Source of the DNA: Alphaproteobacteria bacterium
Lineage (GTDB): Bacteria; Pseudomonadota; Alphaproteobacteria; Caulobacterales; Maricaulaceae
Direction: 5' to 3'
DNA length: 64,000 bases
NCBI GenBank assembly: GCA_018222865.1
Contig: JAAEZM010000008.1
Span: 1 to 64,000, forward strand
Notes under the pieces: generated by a model
The model's input: only the letters and a program-made list of their open reading frames with translations
Databases searched by the model: none
Told to the model about the DNA's origin: nothing
Made by a program: the position numbers and the translations under genes
In this document: piece after piece, positions 26,214 to 35,448 of the stretch
Layout of the letters: each line of letters opens with the position of its first letter
Numbering within the stretch: the first letter of the stretch is position 1

Positions 26214-26729
26214 CTAATTGCGAAGCAAGGGGGCGGGCCGAGATCGACGTATCAGGCCCTCCAGTCCGGCCGGCGCACTGTTGTGGAGCACGCGCGCATT
26301 AAGCAGGACGGCCATCAGGCCGAGGGTGATCAGCGATAGAACGCCCATCAGTCCAAACCCGCCGATCTGGGCCATGACCGCCGTCCAGTCCTCGCCATTG
26401 GCGTTACGGACGGAGGCGACCGGGTTCATCGTCAGAATAACCCAGTCAATCCGGTCGAGGATGAAGGCCAGCGCGAACAGCGGAATACAGGCCACCCAGC
26501 GATACAGAATCGCGGCAAAGGCCATAACATTCAGGATCATGTGGGAGAAGAAGAGCAGTTCCTGAAACCAGGACAAGGTTGGAATGAGCTCATGATGCTC
26601 ACGCAATATGGTGTCTGGGAGAAGGCCCAGCCGGATCGCGATATTGGGCAGGCCCCAATAAAAGCCATAGAGCATTTCCATACCGATAATCAGGACGCAA
26701 ACCCAGAATAATCCCTGCTTTATTGACAT
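26214..26729 (-). CDS. Integral membrane protein of unknown function
   Basis: The 171-residue product has about four membrane helices (residues about 5-28, 55-75, 78-98, 120-142) and a basic C-terminal tail (LIRRSRPAPLLRN). Loop 30-55 has HHELIPTLSWFQELLFFSHM, whose His and Glu residues may lie near the membrane face. No family is recognised. GGAG lies seven bases before ATG 26729. It sits downstream of the lysine biosynthesis gene but is separated from it by a terminator, so it is likely its own unit. Confidence 0.75.
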   Translation of the reverse strand: MSIKQGLFWVCVLIIGMEMLYGFYWGLPNIAIRLGLLPDTILREHHELIPTLSWFQELLFFSHMILNVMAFAAILYRWVACIPLFALAFILDRIDWVILTMNPVASVRNANGEDWTAVMAQIGGFGLMGVLSLITLGLMAVLLNARVLHNSAPAGLEGLIRRSRPAPLLRN

Positions 26730-26740
26730 GGGCGTTCTCC

Positions 26741-26777
26741 AAAACCGCCCGGGACCTAAGAAGTCCCGAGCGGTTTT
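26741..26777 (-). terminator. Terminator after the aspartokinase/decarboxylase gene
   Basis: AAAACCGC-c-CGGGAC and GTCCCG-a-GCGGTTTT form a 14-pair stem with one mismatch and a 7-base loop. Read on the - strand it ends in a T run 20-57 bases past the stop codon. Confidence 0.9.
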
Positions 26778-26797
26778 AAAGAGGCCGTAGGCGAATA

Positions 26798-29365
26798 TTA
26801 AATCACCGCTTCGCCAGCGGGGTCACGCATATTGTAATTGGACGCCATCACCCGGCCATAGGCGCCGCCATTGCCGATCAGGATGACATCGCCTTCCTCG
26901 GTCTCCGGCATGAGCCGCTGGGCGCCCAGCCGGTCTGCGCTTTCGCAGATCGGCCCGACAATATCGGCTATGATTGACGCTTCCTCATCCAGTCGCGTGA
27001 GATTGACGATCTCATGGCGAGCCCCGTAGAGGGCCGGTCGGATGAGCGAGTTCATTCCCGTATTAATTCCGATGAAGCGGGCATCCGGCGTCTGTTTCAG
27101 CTGGGTCACGCGCGCGAGAAGCACGCCCGCCTCCGCCGAGATGAACCGTCCCGGTTCCAGCCAGAACTGGTAATCGGGATGTGCTGCCTTGAGCTCGCCG
27201 AGCATGATGTCCAGAGCGGCGGTATCAATACGGCGCGGTCCGGAGGCTTCATCGACGCCCAGCCCGCCGCCCAGATCGAGGACTTTTACATCCGGCAGGT
27301 CTTTGGCGGTTTCGCTGAGGAAAATCCCGACCCGGCGCCAATGCTCCGGATCGGAAATGCCGGAACCGGAATGGACGTGCAGGCCGGTAATCCTCGCGCC
27401 GGCGGACTTGGCGAGGGCGATCGCCTCATCCACCTCATCGCGGTGAAGGCCGAATTTCGCTTCCGGTCCCGCCGTGCGGACATGCTTGTGATGGCCTTCA
27501 GGACGTTGCGGATTGATCCGCAGCGTGATTTCCGCGCCCTGGAAGATGTCCGGCCAGGCTCGCAGCGGATGTAGACCATCCAGCGTCAGGTGCACACCCA
27601 TGGCGATGGCGGTTTCATATTCGCCGCGCGGGGCGAAATTCGGCGTAAACAGAATGCGATCTGCGGTCAGTTCCGGGGCCGCGGCGCGCGCCGCCTCCAC
27701 CTCGTTGATCGAGACGCATTCAATACCCAGTCCCGCCTTCACGGCGGTGCGGACCAGATCAGGGTGCCCATTGGCCTTCATCGCATAGAAACCGCGATCG
27801 AGATTCTTGAGGCCGACAATGGCATCGCAGCGGGCCCGAACGGTGTCGAGGTCATAGACATAAAGGGCGCCATCGACCGGGCAGAGGTCCAGAAGGGCCT
27901 GCCGTTTGCGCCGCCACCAGCTCGCCTCCGCGCTTGTGAGTGTCTGCGTTTCGGCCTCAACGAGTTCACGCCAGCTCGGGCCAAAGGTCGGATCAAGCGG
28001 TCTGGGCTGGATCAGCTGATCATGGAGTTTGCGGCAGAGGGCCTTGCCCTGATCACCATCGACCACAACGGTGAAGTTGAGATCATTCGCGGCCTGGGTG
28101 ATGAGCCGGATCGGATAATGAGCGAAGGCTTCCATCGCAGGAGCCAGCTGGGCGAGCAGGGCGCGTACCCCGCGCCCGACCAGGCTCACGGCGGCGCAAT
28201 CTTCAATCAGGGTCACTTGCGCAATTGACGCCAACTCATCTTGCAGAGCGCCCAGGACATCCGGCGTCAGTCCGGGATCATCATCCAGGGATACGGTGAC
28301 GCTGGTTTCCGATGTCGAGACCAGATCAATCGAGACGCCATGACGTGCGAAGGGTTCAAAAGCTCGGGCCAGAAAACCGGAAGCCCGCCACATGCCCGAC
28401 GTGTCGAGTGTGATCAGGCGGACACCTTCCTTCATGGAGATCGCCTTGAGACGCGGGGCATCCTCTGACGGTGTCTCACTGATCCGCGTACCCTCCAGCT
28501 CCGGCTGGTGGGTCGACAAAACCCGCATCTCAATCCCGGCCTGGCGCACAGGCGCGATGGACCGTGGATGCAGGACGGATGCGCCCATCGAGGCGATTTC
28601 CTGCGCTTCAGCGTAGCTCAATGCCTTGATCTGGCGCGCTGAACCGCTCAATCGTGGGTCGGCGGAGAAGAAGCCGGGCACGTCGGTCCAGACTTCCAGA
28701 CGCTCTGCGCCCAGCTTGGCCGCGAAATAAGCGGCAGAGGTATCAGAACCACCGCGGCCCAAAAGCGCTGTATCGCCATCTTCGCGGCGCGCAATAAAGC
28801 CTTGGGTGAGGACAAGCTCATGCTGCAGAGACCCCGTCCATTCAATGTCGTGATCATGGCCACAATCGACATTGAGATAGCCGGACACGCCATTGGCAGG
28901 CAGCGCGCTCAAAGCCGTGCGGGCATCCATCCAATGACAAGCATGGCCATTCGCATTGAGCCAGTGCGCACTCAGCGTGGTCGACATCAGCTCGCCCTGG
29001 GCCAGGATGCGCGCTTTCAGGCGCGCACTCGCATCTCCGGTCAGGGCCAGACCTGCGGTCAGACGGTCCAGCTCAGTAAAATAGGGGACCAGTAGCGTGT
29101 CACCGTCCAGCGCCATTTCACGCGCAAGGTCCAGGTGAATCGCTTTGATGTCATTGAGGATCGGCTCGCCATCACCCGCCAAGGCATGCTCGATCAAGGC
29201 TTCGAGCGCGTCAGACACCTTGGCCAGGGCACTATGGACGATAAAGACCCGTTTGCCCTTATCCTGGAGCGATTTGATCCGTTTAGAGATGACCTGCCAA
29301 TTATCGAGCGATTTGACGCTGGTGCCGCCGAATTTCAGGACGATCCAATTATTCGCGGTTTGCAT
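26798..29365 (-). CDS. lysAC: Fused aspartate kinase / diaminopimelate decarboxylase
   Basis: One 855-residue chain joins the first and last enzymes of lysine synthesis. The N-terminal aspartokinase has KFGGTSV (11-17), GRGGSDTSAAY and FSADPR, followed by ACT-type regulatory domains (about 310-460). The C-terminal PLP decarboxylase (about 480-855) has GFYAMKANGHPDLV (Lys530 should bind PLP), LHVHSGSGI, EPGRFISAEAG and the late ICESADRL motif. This fusion is known from Xanthomonas and relatives. ATG 29365 is preferred because AAAGGAG lies six bases before it; another ATG at 29371 overlaps that ribosome site. Feedback control by lysine through the ACT domains is expected. Confidence 0.94.
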   Translation of the reverse strand: MQTANNWIVLKFGGTSVKSLDNWQVISKRIKSLQDKGKRVFIVHSALAKVSDALEALIEHALAGDGEPILNDIKAIHLDLAREMALDGDTLLVPYFTELDRLTAGLALTGDASARLKARILAQGELMSTTLSAHWLNANGHACHWMDARTALSALPANGVSGYLNVDCGHDHDIEWTGSLQHELVLTQGFIARREDGDTALLGRGGSDTSAAYFAAKLGAERLEVWTDVPGFFSADPRLSGSARQIKALSYAEAQEIASMGASVLHPRSIAPVRQAGIEMRVLSTHQPELEGTRISETPSEDAPRLKAISMKEGVRLITLDTSGMWRASGFLARAFEPFARHGVSIDLVSTSETSVTVSLDDDPGLTPDVLGALQDELASIAQVTLIEDCAAVSLVGRGVRALLAQLAPAMEAFAHYPIRLITQAANDLNFTVVVDGDQGKALCRKLHDQLIQPRPLDPTFGPSWRELVEAETQTLTSAEASWWRRKRQALLDLCPVDGALYVYDLDTVRARCDAIVGLKNLDRGFYAMKANGHPDLVRTAVKAGLGIECVSINEVEAARAAAPELTADRILFTPNFAPRGEYETAIAMGVHLTLDGLHPLRAWPDIFQGAEITLRINPQRPEGHHKHVRTAGPEAKFGLHRDEVDEAIALAKSAGARITGLHVHSGSGISDPEHWRRVGIFLSETAKDLPDVKVLDLGGGLGVDEASGPRRIDTAALDIMLGELKAAHPDYQFWLEPGRFISAEAGVLLARVTQLKQTPDARFIGINTGMNSLIRPALYGARHEIVNLTRLDEEASIIADIVGPICESADRLGAQRLMPETEEGDVILIGNGGAYGRVMASNYNMRDPAGEAVI

Positions 29366-29414
29366 AGCCATCTCCTTTCTTTCCCTAGGCTTGGGGAGCG
29401 GCGTGCATACAGGT

Positions 29415-29486
29415 CCTGTTGCGCTGCAACAACAGGAATTTGCCAGGCGTCATGCGTTTTTATCAATATGCGCAAACAAATTGCGC
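29415..29486 (-). promoter_or_regulatory. Two inverted repeats upstream of lysAC
   Basis: GCGCAA-N5-TTGCGC (29470-29486) has operator-like symmetry about 105 bases before the lysAC start, and CCTGTTG/CAACAGG (29415-29421 and 29430-29436) could form a leader hairpin. No lysine riboswitch or known operator consensus was recognised. Confidence 0.4.
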
Positions 29487-29513
29487 CAACGCGCCTGATC
29501 CTGGCGCGAATGG

Positions 29514-30320
29514 CTAGTCGAAAACCGGTTCGCGCTTTTCCAGATTGGCCATTACGGCCTCAACCTGGTGCGGCTTGCCAATTATCGCGTCCTGCTCGCG
29601 CGATTCTGCCAGCAAAATGCTCTCACTCGTGCCGTCATCCATGGCATTGAGCAGGCGTTTCGCGCCTTGAATCGCCGACGGGCTGCGCCCCGCGATCTGC
29701 GTGGCGATTTCCATGGCGCGGGTGAAGGGATCAGCATGGCATTCTGTCACCAGTCCCAGAGATTGAGCACGTGATCCGTCAATGCGTTCAGCGGTATAGG
29801 TGAGCTGGCGCAGAATGTCATCGCGGACGAGGCGCCGCGCCAGTGCACAGCCCGACATGTCAGGCACCAGACCCCATTGGGTCTCGGCAATCGCGATTTT
29901 CGCATCGGGCGCGGCAATGCGAATGTCAGCGCCCAAGGCGATCTGCAGACCGCCACCCAAGGCGCCGCCCTGGATAACGCATATCACCGGAATGGCGAGT
30001 TCATGCCAGGTCCATGCCGCAAATTGCGGCTTGTTTGCGGGGCCGTGAGTGCGATCTTCCAGGCGCGAAAGCGTGTGGCTCTCATCTGTGGCCATTGCCG
30101 CGAAACTCATAAAATCCAGCCCGGCGCAGAACATGCGACCTTCGCCGCACAACACCGCCACGCGTGCACTCTTTTGCTCGCCGAGCCAGGCAGCCGCCTC
30201 GATCAGCGCGTCGAACATATCCGGGTCCAGCGCATTGAGCTTGTCTGCGCGGGTCAGTGTGACCTTGGCGATAAAATTCTCGATAGAAATGGTGACGCGG
30301 TCGCGGAAGGTCTTGTTCAT
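29514..30320 (-). CDS. Crotonase/enoyl-CoA hydratase family protein
   Basis: The 268-residue product has the crotonase fold: the oxyanion hole segments AGLDFMSF and GGALGGGLQIALGADIRIAA, then IAIAETQWGLVPDMSGCALARRL. The second active-site region has Asp (VPDMSG) where classic hydratases have a PGxGGT turn, as in a common proteobacterial subgroup annotated only as crotonase family. It probably acts on an acyl-CoA, but hydratase versus isomerase activity is open. A GGGGAG ribosome site precedes ATG 30320. It is upstream of lysAC on the same strand, separated by 148 bases with their own repeats. Confidence 0.88.
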   Translation of the reverse strand: MNKTFRDRVTISIENFIAKVTLTRADKLNALDPDMFDALIEAAAWLGEQKSARVAVLCGEGRMFCAGLDFMSFAAMATDESHTLSRLEDRTHGPANKPQFAAWTWHELAIPVICVIQGGALGGGLQIALGADIRIAAPDAKIAIAETQWGLVPDMSGCALARRLVRDDILRQLTYTAERIDGSRAQSLGLVTECHADPFTRAMEIATQIAGRSPSAIQGAKRLLNAMDDGTSESILLAESREQDAIIGKPHQVEAVMANLEKREPVFD

Positions 30321-30434
30321 GCGGTGTCTTCTCCCCGTTTGGGGCTAGATTGCGGTGCGACAGCGCGTCTGCCAAGCCATCTCACCCACATTCCCCCATT
30401 TACGCAGCCGCGGAATTCAGGCATGAGGTTCGCG

Positions 30435-31898
30435 ATGACAGAGTTTCAGACTGCGACTTCGCCCGAAGACGCCGTAGATCAGCTGGATGCGCTCTACCAG
30501 GCGTCTGTCAATCGTCTCCGGACGGCTTTGAAAGCCTTTCTGGATGGAGGAGCCCCGCCAAGCGCCGATGACCGCGCTGCCGGGGCTTTTGTTTATCCGG
30601 AATTGCGCGTGACCTATTTGCCGGACGGGCCTGTGCCCCCGGTGAGCCGCGCTTTTGGCAAGTTCACCGATCCGGGGGTTTATGCCTCCACAATCACCCA
30701 TCCGGAACTCTACCGGGCGTATCTGATCGAGCAGCTCACCCTGCTAAGCGAACAATACGATATCTCTATCGAGACCGGCCCGTCACAAACGGAGATCCCC
30801 TTCTCCTATGTGCTCGATGGGGCCGATGATCTTGATATGAACGCGGCCACACCGGCGGAGCTGGTACGTCATTTCCCGTATGCGGACTTGTCCAAAATCG
30901 ATGATGACCGACCCAATGGCCTCAAACCCTCTGCGCCGGGGGATGTGCGCCCCTTGAGCCTGTTCGATGCGCCGCGAACGGACTACTCCCTGCAGCGCCT
31001 GCGCCATTATACCGGCACGCCCTATGAGGATGTGCAGCAATTCATCCTCTTCACCAATTATCATCGCTATGTCGACGCCTTCACAGCCTGGGCCATTCGC
31101 CAGCTGAAGGAAGACAATGATTACGAGGCCTTTTCAGCGGCGGGCAATGTCACGGTGACGGCGGAAACGCCGAATGCACACGCCGTTGTCGAGGGGGCGC
31201 CCTGGCGGCGGTTTCAAATGCCGGCCTATCACCTCAAAGCGCCGGGCGGTCGGGGCATCACTCTGGTCAATATCGGGGTGGGGCCGTCGAATGCCAAGAA
31301 TATCACCGACCATCTCGCCGTGCTCCGACCGGCCTGCTGGCTGATGATCGGGCATTGCGGCGGGCTGCGTCATTCCCAGCGGCTTGGTGATTATGTCCTG
31401 GCACACGCCTATTTGCGCTATGATGCTGTTCTGGATGAAGATCTGCCGATTGAAGTGCCAATCCCGCCGATCGCCGAAATCCAGATTGCTCTTGAAAATG
31501 CGGTCGCCAGCGTTTCCGGTGATAGCGGTGAAGCATTGAAGTCGCGCCTGCGCACCGGCACGGTCGCAACCTATGCCGACCGGAACTGGGAGCTGCGCTA
31601 TGCGGCCCAGGCCCGCCGGATCAACCAGTCCCGCGCCATCGCTGTGGATATGGAATCGGCGACGATTGCGGCAAATGGTCTGCGTATGCGCGTACCATAC
31701 GGGACCTTGCTCTGCGTTTCGGACAAGCCGCTGCACGGTGAGCTGAAACTGCCCGGCGCGGCCAATCTCTTTTATCAGCGCTCGGTCTCGGAGCATTTGT
31801 CGGCAGGCATTGAAACGATCGAGATCCTGAAACGCGATGATGCCGCAGCGCTGCATTCACGCAAGCTGCGCAGTTTCGACGAACCGCCCTTCCGCTAA
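30435..31898 (+). CDS. amn: AMP nucleosidase
   Basis: Hydrolyses AMP to adenine and ribose 5-phosphate. The 487-residue product has the N-terminal AMP nucleosidase domain (about 1-180, FVYPELRVTY, FGKFTDPGVYASTITHP) and a C-terminal purine phosphorylase-like catalytic domain (about 250-480) with TLVNIGVGPSNAKNITDHL, WLMIGHCGGLR, ATYADRNWE, AVDMESATIAANG and LLCVSDKPLHGELK. ATG 30435 is chosen for GAGG six bases before it; ATG 30423 is also possible. The frame stays open far upstream, but that part is antisense to the crotonase gene. A short gene follows after only three bases. Confidence 0.93.
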   Translation: MTEFQTATSPEDAVDQLDALYQASVNRLRTALKAFLDGGAPPSADDRAAGAFVYPELRVTYLPDGPVPPVSRAFGKFTDPGVYASTITHPELYRAYLIEQLTLLSEQYDISIETGPSQTEIPFSYVLDGADDLDMNAATPAELVRHFPYADLSKIDDDRPNGLKPSAPGDVRPLSLFDAPRTDYSLQRLRHYTGTPYEDVQQFILFTNYHRYVDAFTAWAIRQLKEDNDYEAFSAAGNVTVTAETPNAHAVVEGAPWRRFQMPAYHLKAPGGRGITLVNIGVGPSNAKNITDHLAVLRPACWLMIGHCGGLRHSQRLGDYVLAHAYLRYDAVLDEDLPIEVPIPPIAEIQIALENAVASVSGDSGEALKSRLRTGTVATYADRNWELRYAAQARRINQSRAIAVDMESATIAANGLRMRVPYGTLLCVSDKPLHGELKLPGAANLFYQRSVSEHLSAGIETIEILKRDDAAALHSRKLRSFDEPPFR

Positions 31899-31901
31899 GC
31901 T

Positions 31902-32531
31902 ATGTCCACGCCTTCGACCTCATCTCTGCCCCCCTGGTTCGGGCGCGCCCTGGTCGAAGGCACGCTGATCGTTTTTGCTGTCGTGCTGGGCTTCATCGTC
32001 AATGAGTGGCGTGAAGATGTTGCCGACCGCCGAGCAGCGCATGAGGCGATGGGGCGTGTGGTTGCCGAGATCGAGTCGAATATTCGGCAACTCGAGTCCG
32101 TCGTGGTCTATCACGAGGACGTAGTGCAGCTGATCGGCGAACGAATCGCGGAGCTGGAGGCGGTTGATGAACCGGTTATGGGGACGATTTTTAGCGAGAC
32201 GGACAGGGTGATGCCGCGCGGTATCAATGCCCCAGGCCTGTCGAGCTTCGCCTGGAGCCACGCTCAGCAGCATGGTCAACTTGATATTCTGCCTTATGAA
32301 GTCGTAGCTGAGACCGCACGTGTTTATGACATGCAGGCCAATGGCGTGGATTCGACTTGGAGACAGATTGTGGACCTCCTGTTCGACGGCCCGGAGGTGA
32401 TGGTGGAAAAGGATCTCAAGCCACCACTTGAATTCACCCAAATAGGATTTGCGGAACTGGCTGCACAAGAGCGCTATTTGATCAGGCAGCTAGAGCACCT
32501 ACTCGAGAGGTTGCGTGAAGAGGGCTTCTAG
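31902..32531 (+). CDS. Membrane-anchored coiled-coil protein of unknown function
   Basis: The 209-residue product has an N-terminal membrane helix (about 14-36, VEGTLIVFAVVLGFIVNEW), then charged residues (REDVADRRAAHEAMGRVVAE) and a helical region ending LIRQLEHLLERLREEGF. This layout is common in small proteins of marine alphaproteobacteria with no assigned role. It starts three bases after the amn stop and is likely read with it. Confidence 0.78.
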   Translation: MSTPSTSSLPPWFGRALVEGTLIVFAVVLGFIVNEWREDVADRRAAHEAMGRVVAEIESNIRQLESVVVYHEDVVQLIGERIAELEAVDEPVMGTIFSETDRVMPRGINAPGLSSFAWSHAQQHGQLDILPYEVVAETARVYDMQANGVDSTWRQIVDLLFDGPEVMVEKDLKPPLEFTQIGFAELAAQERYLIRQLEHLLERLREEGF

Positions 32532-32600
32532 GCGGCAACGCCCCAACTTTCCCGACCCCAGCTCTTGCCCCGGCCGCACCAAGCGCGTACCTCCGGTTCT

Positions 32601-33374
32601 ATGAAAGATCGAGTCACACCGCTTGAAGGCGTCCATAATTTCCGTCACTTTCATGGCTATCAAGGCTTGGAAGGTGCCCGGGTTCGCGAAGGACTTTTCC
32701 GTTCTGGTCATTTCAGCCGGTCCAGCGAAGCCGATCGCGGCTTTTTCAAGGATCTTGGGATTTCGGTTGTGGCGGATTTGCGCCGCCCGCGCGAACGCAC
32801 GCTGGAACCATCAAACTGGCCAGAGCATTTCGCCTTGCGGGTGATTGAGAGCGATGATGATGATCATCATGAGCCGCCGCATTTGCAGTTTTTGCGTAAG
32901 GGCGATCTGTCTCCGGAGGCGGTCCATAATTACATGCTGAGCGCTTATCGCCGTATCCCCCGGGAAACGGGCAATCAGATTGTCTTTCGCGAAGGTTTCA
33001 AGGCGCTCGCCTCCGGTGAAGCGGATGCCGGATTTCTCGTTCATTGCGCTGCGGGGAAGGACCGTACCGGGATTTTCTGCGCCCTGGTGCTGGGCGAGCT
33101 CGGGGTCGATGAGGAGACCATCGTCGAGGATTATCTGCTGACCAATCATGCTGTGGATTTCGACGCGCTTGTGCCGCTGGTCATGGAGCGCATGGTCGGG
33201 CAGACAGAAAAGCCGATGAGTGAACAGGCGATCCGGACCTTCCTGGGTGTTCATGCGGATCTGCTGACCCAAGCTTTCGAGACCATGGGTGGCCGTGAGG
33301 CCTATCTGCGGGATGTGCTTGGAATTACGGATGAGGAGCGCGACGCTCTGCGTCAGCGCTGGCTGGTCGGGTGA
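32601..33374 (+). CDS. Protein tyrosine/serine phosphatase
   Basis: The 257-residue product has the cysteine phosphatase P-loop HCAAGKDRTG (Cys about 149), with general features of the bacterial tyrosine phosphatase family Y_phosphatase3: RSGHFSRSSEADRGFFKDLGI, DLRRPRERTLEPSNWP and a helical C-terminal part. Possible substrates are phosphoproteins, phosphoinositides or nucleotide phosphates; none can be chosen from sequence. ATG 32601 has a weak ribosome site. Its stop overlaps the pabB GTG as GTGA, which couples it to folate synthesis genes. Confidence 0.85.
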   Translation: MKDRVTPLEGVHNFRHFHGYQGLEGARVREGLFRSGHFSRSSEADRGFFKDLGISVVADLRRPRERTLEPSNWPEHFALRVIESDDDDHHEPPHLQFLRKGDLSPEAVHNYMLSAYRRIPRETGNQIVFREGFKALASGEADAGFLVHCAAGKDRTGIFCALVLGELGVDEETIVEDYLLTNHAVDFDALVPLVMERMVGQTEKPMSEQAIRTFLGVHADLLTQAFETMGGREAYLRDVLGITDEERDALRQRWLVG

Positions 33375-34663
33375 CACCGCCACTCGCGCGCCGGGCAAGC
33401 TGCCGGCTGAGTTTGCCGTGGCGTGACCCGGTGACCGCGTTCGCGCCGCTGGAAGCGCAGGCTTATTCTCTTCTCTTGCATGATGGCCGTTCCGGCCGCG
33501 CGCGGCTTTTTGCTACTCCCAGTGACGTGTTTGAGGGGGCAAGCCGTGCCGCCTTCGATGTCTTTGCCAAGGCTTTCCGTCAGGCACCAGAGGTGATGTG
33601 GGCCGGCTTGTTTGGCTATGATCTCGCCGGAGCGTTTGAAAGCTTGCCAAGCTGGTCGGACAAGCCCGTTGCCCTCAACATGGCCGCTTACTCGTGCTGG
33701 GCGGAGTTTGATCACGATCGCGGTGAGATTTTCATTCACGCCCGGAACGATAGCGAAGCACGCGCCTTTGCCGATCGGTTGGGGCAGGACGCGCTCGCCG
33801 CTGCGCGACCAGCCGCAAGAGCGGAGTGGCGCAATAATTGGAGCGCCGAAACCTATCTGAAGGCCGCCCAGAGCGCTCGTGATTACGTGCATGCGGGCGA
33901 TGTGTTCCAGGTGAATCTCTCGCAGCGCTTCAATTGCACGCTGGGGCAGAGCGATACGCCCTTTGAGGTGTTCCGACGCTTGTGCGAAGGCTCGCCAGCC
34001 CCGCACGCCGCATATCTTCGGCTCAGCGACGACAAGGTCGTGATGACGAATTCGCCAGAGCGCTTCATCGCTGTGCGCAATGGACAAATCGAGGCGCGCC
34101 CCATCAAGGGTACACGCAAGCGCGATGCTGATCCTGGGCGGGATAATACCTTGAAGGCCGAACTTGCAGCTTCCCTGAAGGACCGCGCCGAGAATTTGAT
34201 GATCGTTGATCTGATGCGCAATGATCTGGCACGGGTCTGTGCTGCGGGTTCGGTGGAGGTGCCGCTGCTCTGCGAAATCGAGACCTATGCCAATGTGCAT
34301 CATCTGGTGTCACAAGTTCTGGGGCAGTTGGGACCGGGCCATGACCTGGTGGATCTGCTGGAGGCGAGTTTCCCGCCCGGATCCATTACCGGCGCGCCCA
34401 AAGTGCGTGCCATGGAGATTATTTCCGAACTGGAGGCCGAACCGCGCGGTGCCTATTGCGGTGCTTTGGGCTGGATGAGTGATCAGGCGATGGATCTTAA
34501 TGTGATGATCCGGACAGCGACCTTGCGCCGTGTGGACGGGTGTTGGGAGGCTGAGGTGAGGTCCGGCGGCGGAATTGTCGCGGATAGTGACCCACAAGCG
34601 GAGTATGAGGAGACCTTGACCAAAGCCTCCGCCCTCCGTGCGGCACTGGGAGGTGCTCAATGA
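33371..34663 (+). CDS. pabB: Aminodeoxychorismate synthase component I PabB
   Basis: Converts chorismate and ammonia to 4-amino-4-deoxychorismate for folate synthesis. The 430-residue product has the chorismate-binding domain with NLSQRFNCTL, SPERFIAVRNGQIEARPIKGTRKR in two parts (the PIKGT lysine distinguishes PabB from TrpE, which has PIAGT), NLMIVDLMRNDLAR, SFPPGSITGAPKVRAMEII and VRSGGGIVADSDP. No PabA glutaminase is encoded next to it. The GTG start is fused to the phosphatase stop, and an ATGA overlap leads to pabC. Confidence 0.93.
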   Translation: MTPPLARRASCRLSLPWRDPVTAFAPLEAQAYSLLLHDGRSGRARLFATPSDVFEGASRAAFDVFAKAFRQAPEVMWAGLFGYDLAGAFESLPSWSDKPVALNMAAYSCWAEFDHDRGEIFIHARNDSEARAFADRLGQDALAAARPAARAEWRNNWSAETYLKAAQSARDYVHAGDVFQVNLSQRFNCTLGQSDTPFEVFRRLCEGSPAPHAAYLRLSDDKVVMTNSPERFIAVRNGQIEARPIKGTRKRDADPGRDNTLKAELAASLKDRAENLMIVDLMRNDLARVCAAGSVEVPLLCEIETYANVHHLVSQVLGQLGPGHDLVDLLEASFPPGSITGAPKVRAMEIISELEAEPRGAYCGALGWMSDQAMDLNVMIRTATLRRVDGCWEAEVRSGGGIVADSDPQAEYEETLTKASALRAALGGAQ

Positions 34664-35448
34664 TCTGGCTCAACGGGCAATGGCAGGGTGAGGCGCAGGT
34701 CGCCGTTTCAGACCGCGGTTTTACGCTCGGAGACGGCCTGTTTGAGACCATGAAAACATCACAGGGTCGGATTCTTCGGCGCGAACGCCATGAAACGCGT
34801 CTGCGGGCCAGTGCTCAGGCCTTGGGGCTGCCCGACCCGCTGGCAGGCGTAAAGCTGGATGATCTGGCGCGCGAGATGACTGAGCGCCTTGAGCAAGATG
34901 CCTTGATCTTGCGCTTTAGTGTCAGTGCGGGCGAGGGTGTGCGGGGTCTGGTTCGGCCGAGCGAACCATGTCTCACGCGCTGTCTCACGGGGGCGCCAGC
35001 CGGAGACGCCCCAGATCACCTAACGCTTGCGCTCAGCAATATTCGTCGTTCCGGGTCGAGCCTGTCGGCTCGGCACAAGACGCTGAGCTATGTCGATAAT
35101 CTTTCGGCGCGCCGTCAGGCCCGGCTCGAGGGGGCTGATATGGGCCTTTTGCTGGACACGCGCGGCTATCTGTCCGGAGGTGATAGCGCCAATCTTTTCT
35201 GGTTTGCCGACGGGCGATGGTACACGCCCGCCCTTGATTGCGGTGTTCTTGCGGGGACGGTTCGTGCTGAGCTCTTGGAACAGGTCGATATCCAGGAGGG
35301 GCGCTATGCCCCCAGCGAACTTTTGCGAGCGGATGTTGTGGTGATGAGCAATGCCGCTTTCGGGCTGGTGCCCGTGCGAAAGCTGGGCGGGCATGATCTT
35401 ACTGAGGACACAGCCCGTCTGGATCAGCTCAAGGCGCTTTTGGACTAG
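34660..35448 (+). CDS. pabC: Aminodeoxychorismate lyase PabC
   Basis: PLP enzyme that splits aminodeoxychorismate to p-aminobenzoate and pyruvate. The 262-residue class IV aminotransferase-fold protein has SDRGFTLGDGLFET, the PLP lysine in ARHKTLSYVDN (about residue 140), and the late DCGVLAGTVRAELLE. D-amino acid or branched-chain transaminase activity cannot be fully excluded by fold alone, but the pabB coupling makes PabC very likely. Its stop overlaps by four bases the end of a TadE-like gene on the other strand. Confidence 0.92.
   Translation: MIWLNGQWQGEAQVAVSDRGFTLGDGLFETMKTSQGRILRRERHETRLRASAQALGLPDPLAGVKLDDLAREMTERLEQDALILRFSVSAGEGVRGLVRPSEPCLTRCLTGAPAGDAPDHLTLALSNIRRSGSSLSARHKTLSYVDNLSARRQARLEGADMGLLLDTRGYLSGGDSANLFWFADGRWYTPALDCGVLAGTVRAELLEQVDIQEGRYAPSELLRADVVVMSNAAFGLVPVRKLGGHDLTEDTARLDQLKALLD

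Noticed and set aside
29366-29513. Lysine riboswitch upstream of lysAC
   Set aside because: The region is too short and lacks the conserved multi-helix core; only small inverted repeats are present.
29877-30434. Upstream extension of the AMP nucleosidase frame
   Set aside because: The extension is antisense to the crotonase gene; the AMP nucleosidase family begins near 30435, which has a ribosome site.
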